From: Macrothele yani
Taxonomy: Eukaryota; Arthropoda; Arachnida; Araneae; Macrothelidae
Length of the DNA stretch: 64,000 nucleotides
Direction: 5' to 3'
NCBI GenBank assembly: GCA_039090855.1
Contig: CM077034.1
Location: 11,362,984 to 11,426,983 of the forward strand
Part shown: one piece after another, positions 50,775 to 62,107 of the stretch
Layout of the letters: the number at the start of each line of letters is the position of its first letter
How positions within the stretch are numbered: position 1 is the first letter of the stretch
The notes under the pieces: generated by a model
Seen by the model: only the letters and a program-made list of their open reading frames with translations
The model's database searches: none
Told to the model about the DNA's origin: nothing
Made by a program: the position numbers and the translations under genes

Positions 50775-52285
50775 CACTGCCGGACAATTGCTAAGAACGG
50801 ATGACAATAGCAACGATAGCAACCATAAAATGGAAGGCAGGAAAATGTGGAAATTAGCATAAGTGCGGGATACAGTAAGACGTGTTTGTGCGTATGCAAA
50901 TTTTGGATTGCCGAACTTGTTCGTGACGTCATAGCGCTGATAAGAGATATAAAGGATTTGACGCGTATTGACCGTTGTTGTTCAAACGCAAAGTTGAAAG
51001 GGAAAGAATCAATTGACGAACTTGCAATTTTCAGTATGTCTTCCCGACATCACCTAGATGATTTTACGCGTGGCCGTATTATTGGCAAGATTGAAGAAGG
51101 GCGAAAAATAACATGTTGCCAGGGAGTTCGCCGTCAGCCACAGTGTTGTTTCAAGGCTTTGGAAATCATTTCAAACAAATGGAGAGTGTAGCAAACGCCA
51201 CGGGAGAGGTCGTGTTCGCAGTACGACACCTGCAGAAAATCGGTACATAGTGCTATCAACAAAAAGACACCGGCGCAGCACAGCTAGTGAGGTAGCAAAT
51301 CAGTTTATGGCTGCTACTGGCAAGCGGATCTCCCGAAAAACTTTCGCCAGACGTTTGCATGAAGGAGGACTATATGCCCGTCGTCCTGTTGTGTGCATCC
51401 CATTGTCCAGACGTCACTGTACCGCCCGTTTGCAATGGTGCCATCAACATCGCAATTGGACTGATAACGACTGGTCTGCTGTCCTCTTCTCAGATGAGAG
51501 TAGATACAGTCTATCGTCTGATTGTCGACGACAACTGATCTGGCGTGATAGTGGTACTGAATATTGTCCAGCAAACATACAGGAAAGGGACCGATATCCG
51601 ACATGTAGTGTCATGGTATGGGCTGGCATCATGATCAATGGCCGTACGTCCCTCTATGTGCTTCCAACTGGGACTATGACTGGCGAACGATACATTAATG
51701 ATGTTCTGCTACCTCATGTTCGCATGTTCCGTGGTGCTGTCGGCGATAGATTCATTTTCATGGACGACAACGCAACATGTCATCGAACAGTCGCTGTCCA
51801 GGAGTGTCTTGAGAGCGAGGATATTCAACGCCTCGTAAGGCCAGCACGTTCTCCAGATCTGAATCCCATTGAAAATGTGTGGGATGCTTTGGGGAGGAGT
51901 CTTGCTGGTCGCCAATGCCCTCCAATAAACAAGGACACCCTCATCCGTGCACTGACAGAGGAATGGGATAAATTACCCCAACAGCTGCTTGATAATGTTG
52001 TGCAAAGCATGACACGACGTGTGGAATCTTGCATCGCCCTCCATGGTGGCGATATCCCGTATTGACATCTTACATTTTTCACGTTTACGTATTCTGCACA
52101 AAATGGCCTGTTTGTCCCTTGAACACGTTCCAAAGCCTTCTGGATTTCAGAGCACAATAAATTGTCTTTCTTGTAATGTCCTGGCATTCTGACATTATTT
52201 GATTTCACTTGGCATCCAACCACACTTACTTTTTTATGCGCTATATAGCCGTTTATGATCCGTCCTTAGCAATTGTCCAGCAGTG
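50775..52285 (+). mobile_element. Tc1-like transposon D, nearly intact
   Basis: 1511 bp. Inverted ends CACTGCCGGACAATTGCTAA and CACTGCTGGACAATTGCTAA, flanked by TA at 50773-50774 and 52286-52287. It contains a transposase gene with a single frameshift and is the best preserved transposon in the window. Confidence 0.95.
51036..52065 (+). pseudogene. Tc1 transposase, one frameshift
   Basis: Start MSSRHHLDDFTRGRIIGKIE. A one-base frame change lies at about 51108-51118, after which the HTH reads AREFAVSHSVVSRLWKSFQT, then RSTASEVANQFMAATGKRIS. The 271-codon ORF from 51250 contains the whole catalytic domain: FSDESRY, MVWAGI, FMDDNATCHR and PARSPDLNPIENVWD. Counting from the D of DDN to the E of PIE gives DD34E, as expected. 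Total about 343 residues, normal for Tc1. Cut-and-paste transposase; inactive only through the N-terminal frameshift, if that is not a sequencing error. Confidence 0.92.
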
Positions 52286-52427
52286 TAGTTAAAAAAAATT
52301 TCCGTACAATACAAGTTAAATAAAATACATGCGATTTAATCAAACATTTTTTGGTTACCACGGAGATGAAGTTTATCGCCAAGGGCGACCTGGCGACTGC
52401 GAGTCTGGATCTTTAATCAAAGCCCTG

Positions 52428-53120
52428 CATTTTGAACTCCAGCAGGATGGAGCAACATGCCATACTTCCCATGCCAGCACAGCCAAAATTTAGTCATTTT
52501 TTTGAGAACAGTCATTTTGAAGGGACTTTGGCCTCTGCGGTCGCCAAATTTGACGTCACTCGATTACTTTCTCTGGGGGCTATCTAAAAGGTAGGGTTTA
52601 CGGCAATAATAAACGGTCCATCGCCACATTGAAATCCAACATCATTCACGAAATTCAGGCAGTTCCTGGGGACATTCTGACCCGGACCTTCCAAAACATC
52701 GAGCGTCGTGTTCTGCTCTGCCTGTACGCAAATGGTGACCATTTCCAACACACGTTATGATGCCATCTCCTTTCTCACAGCCTACGGTAAATCCAGTTCA
52801 AATTTTGTTACATCTTCATTGTTTGTTTGTTTTTTGTTTTTTTTTATTGGAGGTTTAACGACCACCGTGAGCAACTCAATGGGCTATAAATAAGCAGTCG
52901 CCCGTCCCTAATTTAGGGTCACTGGTTCCAGGGAAGGGAGAGAGCCAGTACTGTTAGACAAACACAACATCCATGCCTGACCGGGATTCGAACCCGGACC
53001 CCTTACGGACGAATGATCAGAGGCCAACGCCTTAGACCACTACGCCACCGGGGCGGCCATCTTCATTCTTCTTTCAGTTATTACAGAAATGGATGGTAAA
53101 GTAGCGAGTGAAACGCCCTG
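52428..53120 (+). pseudogene. Tc1/mariner-type transposase C-terminal fragment with right end
   Basis: The plus strand reads ALHFELQQDGATCHTSHAST, then after stops and frame changes a LWGYLKGRVYGN-like block and SIATLKSNIIHEIQAVPGD, ILTRTFQNIERRVLLCLYAN, ending HFQHTL at 52760. The QQDGATCHT motif holds the second catalytic D of a mariner-related group. The right end GTAGCGAGTGAAACGCCCTG followed by TA is at 53101-53122. The N-terminal half is absent. A SINE separates the coding end from the terminus. Confidence 0.75.
52821..53057 (-). mobile_element. tRNA-derived SINE with 10-bp target duplication
   Basis: Flanked by CATCTTCATT (52811-52820 and 53058-53067). Full head and body; the tail includes GTTTGTTTGTTTTTTG in plus orientation. 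Inserted between coding end and terminus of the transposon fragment. Confidence 0.92.
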
Positions 53121-53122
53121 TA

Positions 53123-54435
53123 TTACCCCCGCACAATGTTTTGATTCTGGCCACTAAAAACATTCAGCTGGCCACCAAATTTCAGAATATTTTTTCTTCC
53201 CCTGACTTATGGCTCATGCTTTCAGCTGACATGTGATGTCACCATCAAAATCTTCGAGCTGACATGCAATGTCTCCGTAACTTCTGGTTTTCATGCAGCC
53301 CGTTTAGAAAAGTTCTTGATACTAGGAAAAATAAGAACTAAAAACTGAAATTTTATCTACTTTTGTATTTAGACGCAATTTAATAAAAAAGGTTTAAAAA
53401 AAAACCTTGAAAAGTACATGAAGGTTTTAAGTAGAATGGATTCACAGCAGGGTTCGAAAAATATGGTTGCCCAGGGCGACCAAAAAAATTGTCCGGGCCA
53501 TCACAGAAAACATCACTGAAAAACATGTACCGTAATTTCAGCTGTATAATCCGAGGACAAACGCTGATTACAAAAAATAAAAACGTCTTTGCGGCCGTTT
53601 AATTGAAAATAAAATTCTTCAGAGTAATTGTGCAGGAGAGGGGGTATAATAAAAGGGACTCCCTCGGAAATATTCTCAGTTCAGGATTTTGTGCGGAGGA
53701 GGGGAAAAGGGGTGTCTAAATGACAGACCGTGAAAGTTGTAGGAAGGGACGTTTTCTCTCTGGGAAAGAGGAAATGCTGACTGTGCTTGGGCCCTCTCTT
53801 CGTCAATCAACCAATAAAAATGTAAGCAAGGCGCTCGCTGCACGAACTTACACATGCGTGCCTCATTTCAAAGTTCTATGCTCTGGATATCGTGTGCGCA
53901 GTTGCCTTGTATTCTAGTTCGCCCTTCGTCATTTTGATCAAAGTCTTTGCTGCTGAAAGTTTCCTTCATTGCTATTTATGATGTCTTCGAAAAGGAAATG
54001 TTAGTTACACTGCCGAATTTAAACTTACAGTGGGGTAACAGCCGAGGATATGATCGTGTCACTACGCGACAGTTTTCAAAAGGTGAAAAAATTAGAGTGT
54101 AGTGACACGCGAAAAGCTGCGGTCTGAAATGTAAACAAGCCAGTCGGTAAACTCCGCGGGAGAATTCACACGGGAATTTGCAAGAAGTTCAGCCCCCCCC
54201 CCTTTTTTTACCTGTGCGTAAGTCGACTCCCCTACTTTGAAAGCAGGATTTCTTCCAAAAACGTTCGACTTACACGCGGTTGTATATATAGTATTTCTAT
54301 GAATTGTTCTGTGTCAGTGTTTCATCGTGGGCAATGTGTAATGCAATTGGAGCTACTGCATTGGCACGATTAAATTTTGTGCTCTATGGATGCCACGCCA
54401 CCACTAGGCTTCTTTTCTGTCTGAAGATAAAAATA
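53123..54435. other. Upstream intergenic stretch, no gene seen
   Basis: A possible hAT-like end CAGGGTTCGAAAAATATGG is at 53449. Short ORFs of 60-107 codons have no recognisable domains. Confidence 0.4.
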
Positions 54436-55440
54436 CAGTGCGTCAAAGAATTTTTAAGAATGGCGCTAGATTTCAGCTTACGGTGGCGCCACCAGTGTAA
54501 TCGCGAATGCGTTATAAACCGTGACCATCTGCTTGCTTTCTGCCAAAAGTACTGCACAGTTGTTAAAGTAACTCAAACGAAACGGCCGTTCATTAGAAGT
54601 AAAATTTTTTTCATGTTGAATTATTAAGATGGAACAAAGGGCTGTTATTAAATTTAACGCAAAACTTGTTAAAAGTGCCTCGGAAACGTACCAAATGATG
54701 AAACAAGTTTACGGTGAGTTTTGTTAAAGTAGATCAAATGCTTTCCTGTGGTTCAAACGTTTTTTGGACGGAAGAGAGACGCTAGAAGATGATAAGCATA
54801 CCGGAAGACCAAGTTCATCTAGGACACCTGAGATTATTGAAAAAGAGCGTGATTTCGTGGCAAACAATCGATGTGCGTCACTAAGAATGATGGAAGAGTC
54901 TTTAAACATCAACAAAGAAACGATTCAAACCATCCTGCATGAAGATTTGGGCAAAACAAAAGTCTGTGCTAAATTTGTTCCACACACGTTAACCAATGAA
55001 CAAAAATCAAGGAGAAGTGCACATTGCAGAGACATCATTTCAGCCGCTGAAAATGATCCAAACTTCTTAAAATCGATTGTTACTGGTGATGAAACATGGT
55101 GTTTTCAATATGATCCTAAAACAAAGCGACAAAGTGCAGAATGGAAGTCAGAAAACTCGCCACAAGCCAAAAGAACTAGAAAAGTTCCATCGAAAATCAA
55201 AACAATGCTCATTACATTCTTCGATATAAGGGTTATTATCCACAAAGAATTTGTTCCAAGTGGACAAACAATTACTGGTGAGTTTTATTTAAATGTTTTG
55301 AGGCGTTTGATGGGCACAATTCGTCACATTCGTCCAGAATATCGGGATGAATACAGTTGGTGTCTGTTGTACGATAATGCACCCAGTCACACCTCACTTC
55401 TTGTTTGAAAATTTTTTAGGGGAAATAATGTGTGTTGAAT
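54436..55440 (+). mobile_element. mariner transposon F, 3'-truncated
   Basis: A left end may start at CAGTGCGTCAAAGAATTTTT after a TA at 54434. The transposase gene follows at 54629. Similarity to a mariner stops near 55440; no matching right end was found. Confidence 0.65.
54629..55408 (+). pseudogene. mariner transposase, one internal stop and lost C-terminus
   Basis: Begins MEQRAVIKFNAKLVKSASET. An in-frame TAA is at 54725-54727, then FLWFKRFLDGRETLEDDKHT, GRPSSSR, the second HTH, and the catalytic blocks FLKSIVTGDETWCF and WCLLYDNAPSHTS. The reading stops at LLV (55408). The third catalytic block (SPDLAPCD in the family) is missing. Apart from these defects the 260-codon reading is open, so it is a fairly young copy. 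Confidence 0.9.
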
Positions 55441-57411
55441 CATGGGGAGAAATTTCTAGATCAAATGCACTTGCCAAAAAGAAAACCCACTCGCCACTCC
55501 TTAGCGCATACCTGCGAACTTTCAGAAACAGAAATCCATAAAAAAATTACTCTATATATTCGATGAAATTACTCGTCGCGCATATTGATTAAATATATCA
55601 ATTAAAAAACGATGTTAATGATATATGTCTACAGATGTCTGAATTTATCGGCACGTTTATTTCGATTAAAATAGAATCTATACATAATTTCTCATTACTA
55701 TGCTATCCTTTTGATCTATAAAGAGATAAAAACTAATTTTTAAGGAAGTCCCACCCTTTGACCCCCAAATCCAATACGATTGTATCCAACGCTGTCACAG
55801 AACAAACTAAAATGTTTTCAAAAACGAACCATTTTCGTACTAGGTTTATCCTACGGAGTGATGGACAATGAGACAGTCAAATGAAATAAATAAATGACTG
55901 AGGGGCACTAATTGGTAAATTATGCTCATGTAAAAACGAAGTGAACATTTTGCGTGAATCGCATCCAGTCCAGTTCATAATAACTTTTAACAAAGAAAAT
56001 TAATTTCGTATTTTTCCCCCACGCAGTCGACATTAGATTTATGCTTGGCACTAGAAATATGATTAGTAATATCATTCCACCACGCGAAACGCTGAAAATA
56101 CATTGACACGGATACCGAGTTATCCGATCGAGCTGATCAGCTAGGAAAGCGGAGATCAACTGAAAGTTATCATCAAGAAATCAAAGGTTTAGATAGAATG
56201 TCATACGACGAATTGGAATGGACTCCAACATACTAATTTCGTTGAATCCAGCCAAGACAACATGCAAATTATCGTACGGACAGACAAATATGGAACATAT
56301 TACACTTCCTCAATCTACGGTTGGAAAGCGTAGAAAACTTACTGACTAAAGGACCAGCAAAATAAATCATTGCTGGAGAAGCACTGGGTCGAATGAGCAT
56401 TGGATTTTTTTTTTTAACTTCTTGAAATACTGCATTCTTTCGTTAGTTCTTGCCAGAGAAGTTACGAAACCATGCCCCAAATGGATTTTTAATTTCACAA
56501 AACAGGCAGCTTTTGTTTAATTTAATCATGTTTGGTATCGTTCTGGGCTTAAAAATTCCACAGATTTAAAATCCGCTGGAATTATTTTTCTACGATAACT
56601 ACGTTCAGAGATAGCATTTCGAACTAGGAGTAATAAAGTCGTGTCCCAATGGACACGTCTGTCAACACACCAAGAGATAAACAAGTCCAGCTGTTTACAT
56701 ACCGTTTACGCGCGGTGTAATAAGTTCTTTAACGTTTGAAACAACTCAAAACAACATGTGGGAAAACTGCAGACAAATGTTCCCAAGTAACTGAAAAGTC
56801 TATTTGTAACTTATATCGGTGCTTCATTTAAATGGATAATGTTAAATAAAGTCTTAATGCTGGGTGCAAAATAATCAGAAAAAAAAAAAAATATGGAAGA
56901 AACAAATCTGTAAAATTAACACTCTGCCGGTAAAGCAAGTTGCATTTCCGTAAATTTTATGGGTAAATCATAAAACCTGGCAGGTACAGTTATTATTCCG
57001 AAAAAATTGAAAAAAATGTTTTTATTTGTGCTCAAAATTTCAAACACCAAAAAGTAATAGTCTTTGAGAAACTGTGTACAAAAGAATTTACATTGGAGAT
57101 ATAGGATAAAATTTATTGTACACTCCTTCAAAGACAGCCTTAAGTTGTTGTTTTTTGGGGGGAGGGGGGTACAACCACTAGGAGCTGAAAGAAGTTGCAT
57201 GCCTCCTCATTCAGAACCAATAATGGAGCCAGCTTTTTTGGCGAAAATATTGGCAATTACCTATTTTGACGACACCCGAGAAATAGGAATCTTTTAAAAA
57301 AGATTACTTTTGCTAGGACATCATCTTAAATTTTGCTTCAGCAACGCCAAAAGATTTAAAAAATATAGAATCCTCTAAAATGTGATATTTGTGGATTCTT
57401 ATTCTTTTATG
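55441..57411. other. Stretch without recognisable features
   Basis: No gene, transposon end or tandem repeat could be supported. There is a G-rich run near 57157-57170. ORFs of 77-94 codons show no domain. Confidence 0.45.
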
Positions 57412-57830
57412 TGAACCATTAACCAATATTGCACTTCTATGAAAACAGGTATTAGATGAAAGTTCTGTTTTTTTTTTAATAGCATCTATTTTTTTAAAAC
57501 TGGCTGTTTTAGAACCAAGCCGAATAAATGTAGTACCTAATTTTTCAATTAATACGAAATTTATCCTGTGAAATAATTCTGTTTGTACCTAATTTTTCAA
57601 TTAATACGAAATTTATCCTGTGAAATAATTCTGTTTAGAAATTTCATGTCCTAATAAATTTAAAATAAGTATCTATATTTCTATTAGGATTTGGGATCTA
57701 TAACATATCTTGTAGCTTATTTGCAAAGAATCTACAACCTATTGTTTTTGTACTATTATAACACTTTGTTTTTACATTTCTGATGGAGAGTGAAAAAAAA
57801 AGAATCGACGACTTCAAGATTACACTTGAA
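57412..57830. repeat. Dispersed repeat shared with 48113-48335, with a 52-bp duplication
   Basis: Starts GTGAACCATTAACCAATATT. The block GTACCTAATTTTTCAATTAA..TTCTGTTT occurs twice in a row at about 57531-57635 (the second copy is directly adjacent). Ends with GAGAGTGAAAAAAAAAGAAT. Function unknown. Confidence 0.65.
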
Positions 57831-58732
57831 AACTATAAAAAACAATAATAGCAACAGGTACAATGGTTCCACAGAAGAGGACCCCCCCCCCCTCCCAAAA
57901 ATGCTCAGGCTAACTCAGATGACTAACCAGAGGCTAACTCAGGTGACCAACCAGAAGCCTATGTTTCTGACCACTCGATCACCAGGCCAGTACAACAATC
58001 TTATAGTTGGAAGTCTACTTAGACCGAATTTATTAGCAATATTTCACTTTTTCATGCCATATGAAATTATCTATATTAGCAACTCTGATAGATTAATTTT
58101 GTACCTATTTTTTCTGGATCTCTTTCTAATCAATTATTAAATAAAATCATTTACTGTCAGCTTTTTGCCTGCATTTTGTGCTGAAACAAGATATAACCAT
58201 ATAATTCTCTTTAGCAAGATCAATTCTTCAGACCCATTAAATAGGAATAATTTAGCTTAAAGGCTAAAATAAGGCGATATTTGTTTTTTTTTCAAGTAGC
58301 ATGATGTTTGCATATGCCATGGATGGCTCCGGGTACGGAGAAGTGGCCGTCGGACAACTGGAATTTTAGAGCCATAAAATTGTTCCGCATAAACAAATTT
58401 CATGTTGCTATATAACCACTACTTCAGCAACTACTGTTCATGAAAAAAAAAGTTTACCATTTTTCATTTTCAGTAGGAAATTTAGGCATTTCCACGATTT
58501 TCAGGCCAAAGACAAAGCGGAAAACTGGGCACAAAAATTTTAAATGGCCGTATAAAAATGACGTTCTGGACTGCTGTCTCCAAAGATTGGTTATCTGACA
58601 CACATAAAAAAATTTCCATAATTTCATATTTTCTCATTTACGATATTTTTCAAGGTTTATAAACTACAGCTAAACAAATTCTTTGGGGGTATGTGCAAAC
58701 CCAGAAAACACTGGGGGGAGGGGGTTAAGATC
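57831..58732. other. Stretch without recognisable features
   Basis: A C run at 57883-57892 is followed by a short direct repeat (AGGCTAACTCAG / GACCAACCAGA). No gene seen. Confidence 0.4.
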
Positions 58733-59466
58733 CAGACTCACGGTCGCCAGTGGCGATAAACTTCATCGCCGTGGCGACTAAAAATGTTTGATTAAATCGC
58801 CAATTCTGGCGACCTGTACGGGGAAAACGTTTATTTTGTTTAACTTGTATTGTACGGATTTCTTTTTTTAACTTGTACGGAACTCGCACGTTTTTAAAAA
58901 AATTTTTACTCCAAATGTACGGAAATCGCACGAAATGGCACAAAATTTGAGTTGTATGCTTGAAGAGCAGAAAGGAAAGTTTATAAAAAAGGCGAGGGCG
59001 TTGGTTTTTTAATCACAAAGAATGCGCCAAGGCGGATGGTTCATCGTAGGGGAACGAGGTTGCGGTGGGGATGAAAGCCGGTGGTGGAGAGCTCAACTGT
59101 CTGCGTCGGAAAAGTCCAACTGGGAGAAATTTTTATTTTAAAAAATTCTCTAATTTTTTAAGTAACTGAATGCAAATTTAACAGTAACCAAGACACGTCA
59201 AAATAAACTCCCATGTGAAATTTCGGCAAAATCCGATGATAACTTTAGAAGTTAGGTATTTTTTTAATTATTATTTTTAGTGAATGTTCGCTGAAAGCCT
59301 GCATATTCCATAGGAAAATTCTAAAATTCGGAATCGGCATAATCCGGATTTTCGAGGTTGTACTGTAATAATATTTCCATACCTGCGAACTGCTACGGAA
59401 TGTCCGTATTTCTACAGATTTAGTTGGCTGACTACGGACATCGCTGTCGAAACTACGGATTCTACG
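58733..59466. repeat. ~750-bp repeat, right member of an inverted pair
   Basis: Inverse of 50149-50772 joined to 52288-52422, uninterrupted here, which confirms that the Tc1 in the left member is a later insertion. It starts TCCAGACTCACGGTCGCCAG and ends near CTACGGACATCGCTGTCG. Confidence 0.8.
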
Positions 59467-59504
59467 AATTTTCATTTTTTTTTTTTTATATTTTATTGTT
59501 TTAT

Positions 59505-61015
59505 GATACGCACGAGATTCTTAAGCGGACTCGCGGAATTCTGCGGGTTTTTTTGTCATCATTTAGATCGTTCTCAGGATCAGCGTAAAACTGAAGACAA
59601 TTTGGGGGGGGAGTTGCGTTTGGAGACGGTATTTCGTGTCTCAAAACTTTCGAAAACGGTAGTTGAATGGAGTTACAGTAATCGTAATTTTTTTTTCTCC
59701 CGATGTTGCCTTATTGTAAAGTTTTATTGTTAAATATGATTTTATTGCATAAAAGTATTTCAGCTTGTAACTGTAGGCAACAGTGTGCGAAAACGGAGGT
59801 TAGACGCCGCGAAAATTTCCCCGCAATCTCAGACATCAGATTCTTACGCCGCGAAAATTTCCCCGTAACCTCAGACATCAGATTCTTTCGCGAAATCGAG
59901 GAACTCCGCCTTTTCGTTAGTATTTTGGTCATTCGCGAGATCAATGAACCAGTGAACACAATTGGGGGGGGGCTTACAGGGGATGTTCGTCGGAGGACGG
60001 AATTCCATTTTTTTTTTTTTTTTTTTTATTGGAGGTTTAACGACCACCGTGAGCAACTCAATGGGCTATAAGCAGTCGCCCGTCCCTAATTTAGGGTCAC
60101 TGGTTCCAGGGAAGGGAGAGAGCCAGTGCCGTAAGACAAACACAACATCCATTCATTGATTGATTGGAGGTTTAACGACCACCGTGAGCAACTCAATGGG
60201 CTATAAGCAGTCGCCCGTCCCTAATTTAGGGTCACTGGTTCCAGGGAAGGGAGAGAGCCAGTGCCGTAAGACAAACACAACATCCATTCATTGATTGATT
60301 GGAGGTTTAACGACCACCGTGAGCAACTCAATGGGCTATAAGCAGTCGCCCGTCCCTAATTTAGGGTCACTGGTTCCAGGGAAGGGAGAGAGCCAGTGCC
60401 GTAAGACAAACACAACATCCATTCATTGATTGATTGGAGGTTTAACGACCACCGTGAGCAACTCAATGGGCTATAAGCAGTCGCCCGTCCCTAATTTAGG
60501 GTCACTGGTTCCAGGGAAGGGAGAGAGCCAGTGCCGTAAGACAAACACAACATCCATTCATTGATTGATTGGAGGTTTAACGACCACCGTGAGCAACTCA
60601 ATGGGCTATAAGCAGTCGCCCGTCCCTAATTTAGGGTCACTGGTTCCAGGGAAGGGAGAGAACCAGTGCCGCAAGACAAACACAACATCCACGCCTGACC
60701 AGGATTCGAACCCGGACCCCTTACGGACGAATGATCAGAGGCTAACGCCTTAGACCACTGCGCCACCGGGGCGGCATTTTCCATTTTTACAAAAATTTCG
60801 AAACAGATTTTTTTTTTCGCAAAAGTAATTCCTTTTTCTCGCGATGTTGCCTCTGCCCAGTATTGTTAAGTAATATTTAACTGCATAAATATTTGTATTT
60901 CAGCTTGAAAATAGCGGGAAAATTTCCAAAACCGGAAGTCGGACGGTGCAAAGATTTCTCCCGTAAGCGCACTCCCTTACCCGCACGATGTTCCCACTCT
61001 CCTGCATTGTTTTAT
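59505..61015 (+). mobile_element. Unrecognised inverted-repeat transposon (copy 3), truncated
   Basis: Begins GATACGCACGAGATTC, close to the right-end sequence of copies 1 and 2 read inward, then GCGGAATTCTGCGGGTTTTT and the subrepeats (GATGTTGCCTCTGCCCAGTA, CCGGAAGTCGGACGGTGCAA, GATTTCTCCCG). Orientation is opposite to the other two. A SINE array is inserted at 60013-60778. The part with the 257-bp unit is missing. A 45-bp duplication (CGCCGCGAAAATTTCCCCG) is at 59806-59890. Confidence 0.7.
60013..60778 (-). mobile_element. SINE with five tandem bodies and one head
   Basis: GGAGG starts at 60031, 60166, 60301, 60436 and 60571, a 135-bp step; the last unit has the full tRNA head, ending at 60775. 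Flanks share TTCCATTTTT (60003-60012 and 60779-60788). The junction CATCCATTCATTGATTGATT is the same as at 38630-40038 apart from three bases. Confidence 0.93.
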
Positions 61016-61243
61016 TACTCCAGTTTCAACTTTTAAGAATACTATAACTGAAATATGCAAAATAAAACATACTGATATTATACTAAGCAATTTTATAAAA
61101 CTAATTTAGTATGAAATATACAATTTGATTTTGTTTTCTTTTTAAGTTTGGCCACCGAGGTTTTTTTTTTTTTATGGCCACTAACAATTTTGGTCTTGGT
61201 GACCAATGTCTACTAGCAAAATTTGTAAGTCTGGACTTTAGAA

Positions 61244-61990
61244 GGGGGGTGTACCAAAAGTGTAGAATATAAAGAATATTTCTCTTCCGATTGGGAGATT
61301 TTCAGCATTTACAACTCATAACTCAACAAATTATCTAATGGCATGTGCTGCCTCAGGAAACCTGTCCGAGGAGGGGAGTAATACCGAAATTGTAAAATAT
61401 AAAGAATTTCTGGTCCGAACAGGAGATTTTCAGCATTTACAAGCTACAACTCAACACATTATTCTGAGGGCATGGTGCTAACGCAAAAAATCTCTCTCGG
61501 ACGGGAGGGCAATTCCAAAAGTGGAGAATAAAAAGAATTCCAGGGGAGATTTTTAGCATTTACAACCAGAAATACTTCATGTTTTATATTTCAGATAACA
61601 CCCCCCCCTCCAGGTTTTCTGAGTCAGCACATGCCCTCAAGAGTTTGAGATGTAGGTTGTAAATGCTGAAAAATCTAACAATCAGGCCAGAAATTCTTTA
61701 TATTTTATACTTTTGCTGCCCCCCCCACACACAGGTTTCCTGAGGCAGCGGCCTCAGATGTGTTGAGTTGTAGCTTGTAAATGCTGAAAACTAACACCCC
61801 CCTCCCTCCAGGTTTTCTGAGTCAGCACATGCCCTGAAGAGTTTGAGATGTAGGTTGTAAATGCTGAAAAATCTAACAATCAGACCAGAAATTCTTAATA
61901 TTTTATACTTTTGCTGCCCCCCCCCACACACACACAGGTTTCCTGAGCCTCAGATGTGTCGAGTTGTAGCTTGTAAATGCTGAAAACGGG
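61244..61990. repeat. Inverted array of ~125-bp units
   Basis: About three units with GGAGATTTTCAGCATTTACA run forward, then four in reverse (TTGTAAATGCTGAAAA), turning near 61565. C runs (61596, 61711, 61795, 61915) mark equivalent positions in the reverse units. Non-coding. Confidence 0.8.
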
Positions 61991-62107
61991 CGATTGTAAG
62001 GTCAAACAAGAAACCCTGAAACTCTCGGGTCAGCGCCAATATACATATAATGCATATTACGTATATTTATATATATTACGCATATATAAACTAACTACAC
62101 AACAAAT

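Larger units (their letters stand above)
50149..52422. repeat. ~750-bp repeat, left member of an inverted pair (split by Tc1 D)
   Basis: Sequence at 50149-50772 plus 52288-52422 is the inverse of 58733-59466. Shared landmarks include CAGCCAACTAAATCCGT, AACCTCGAAAAT, CCACCGCAACCTTGTTCTCC and ACCACGGAGATGAAGTTTATCG. A Tc1 was inserted later at the TA of 50773-50774. No coding region; origin unknown. Confidence 0.8.

Noticed and set aside
54304..54627. 107-codon plus-strand ORF upstream of the mariner gene
   Set aside because: It covers the probable mariner leader and has no domain; the transposase starts at 54629 in another reading.
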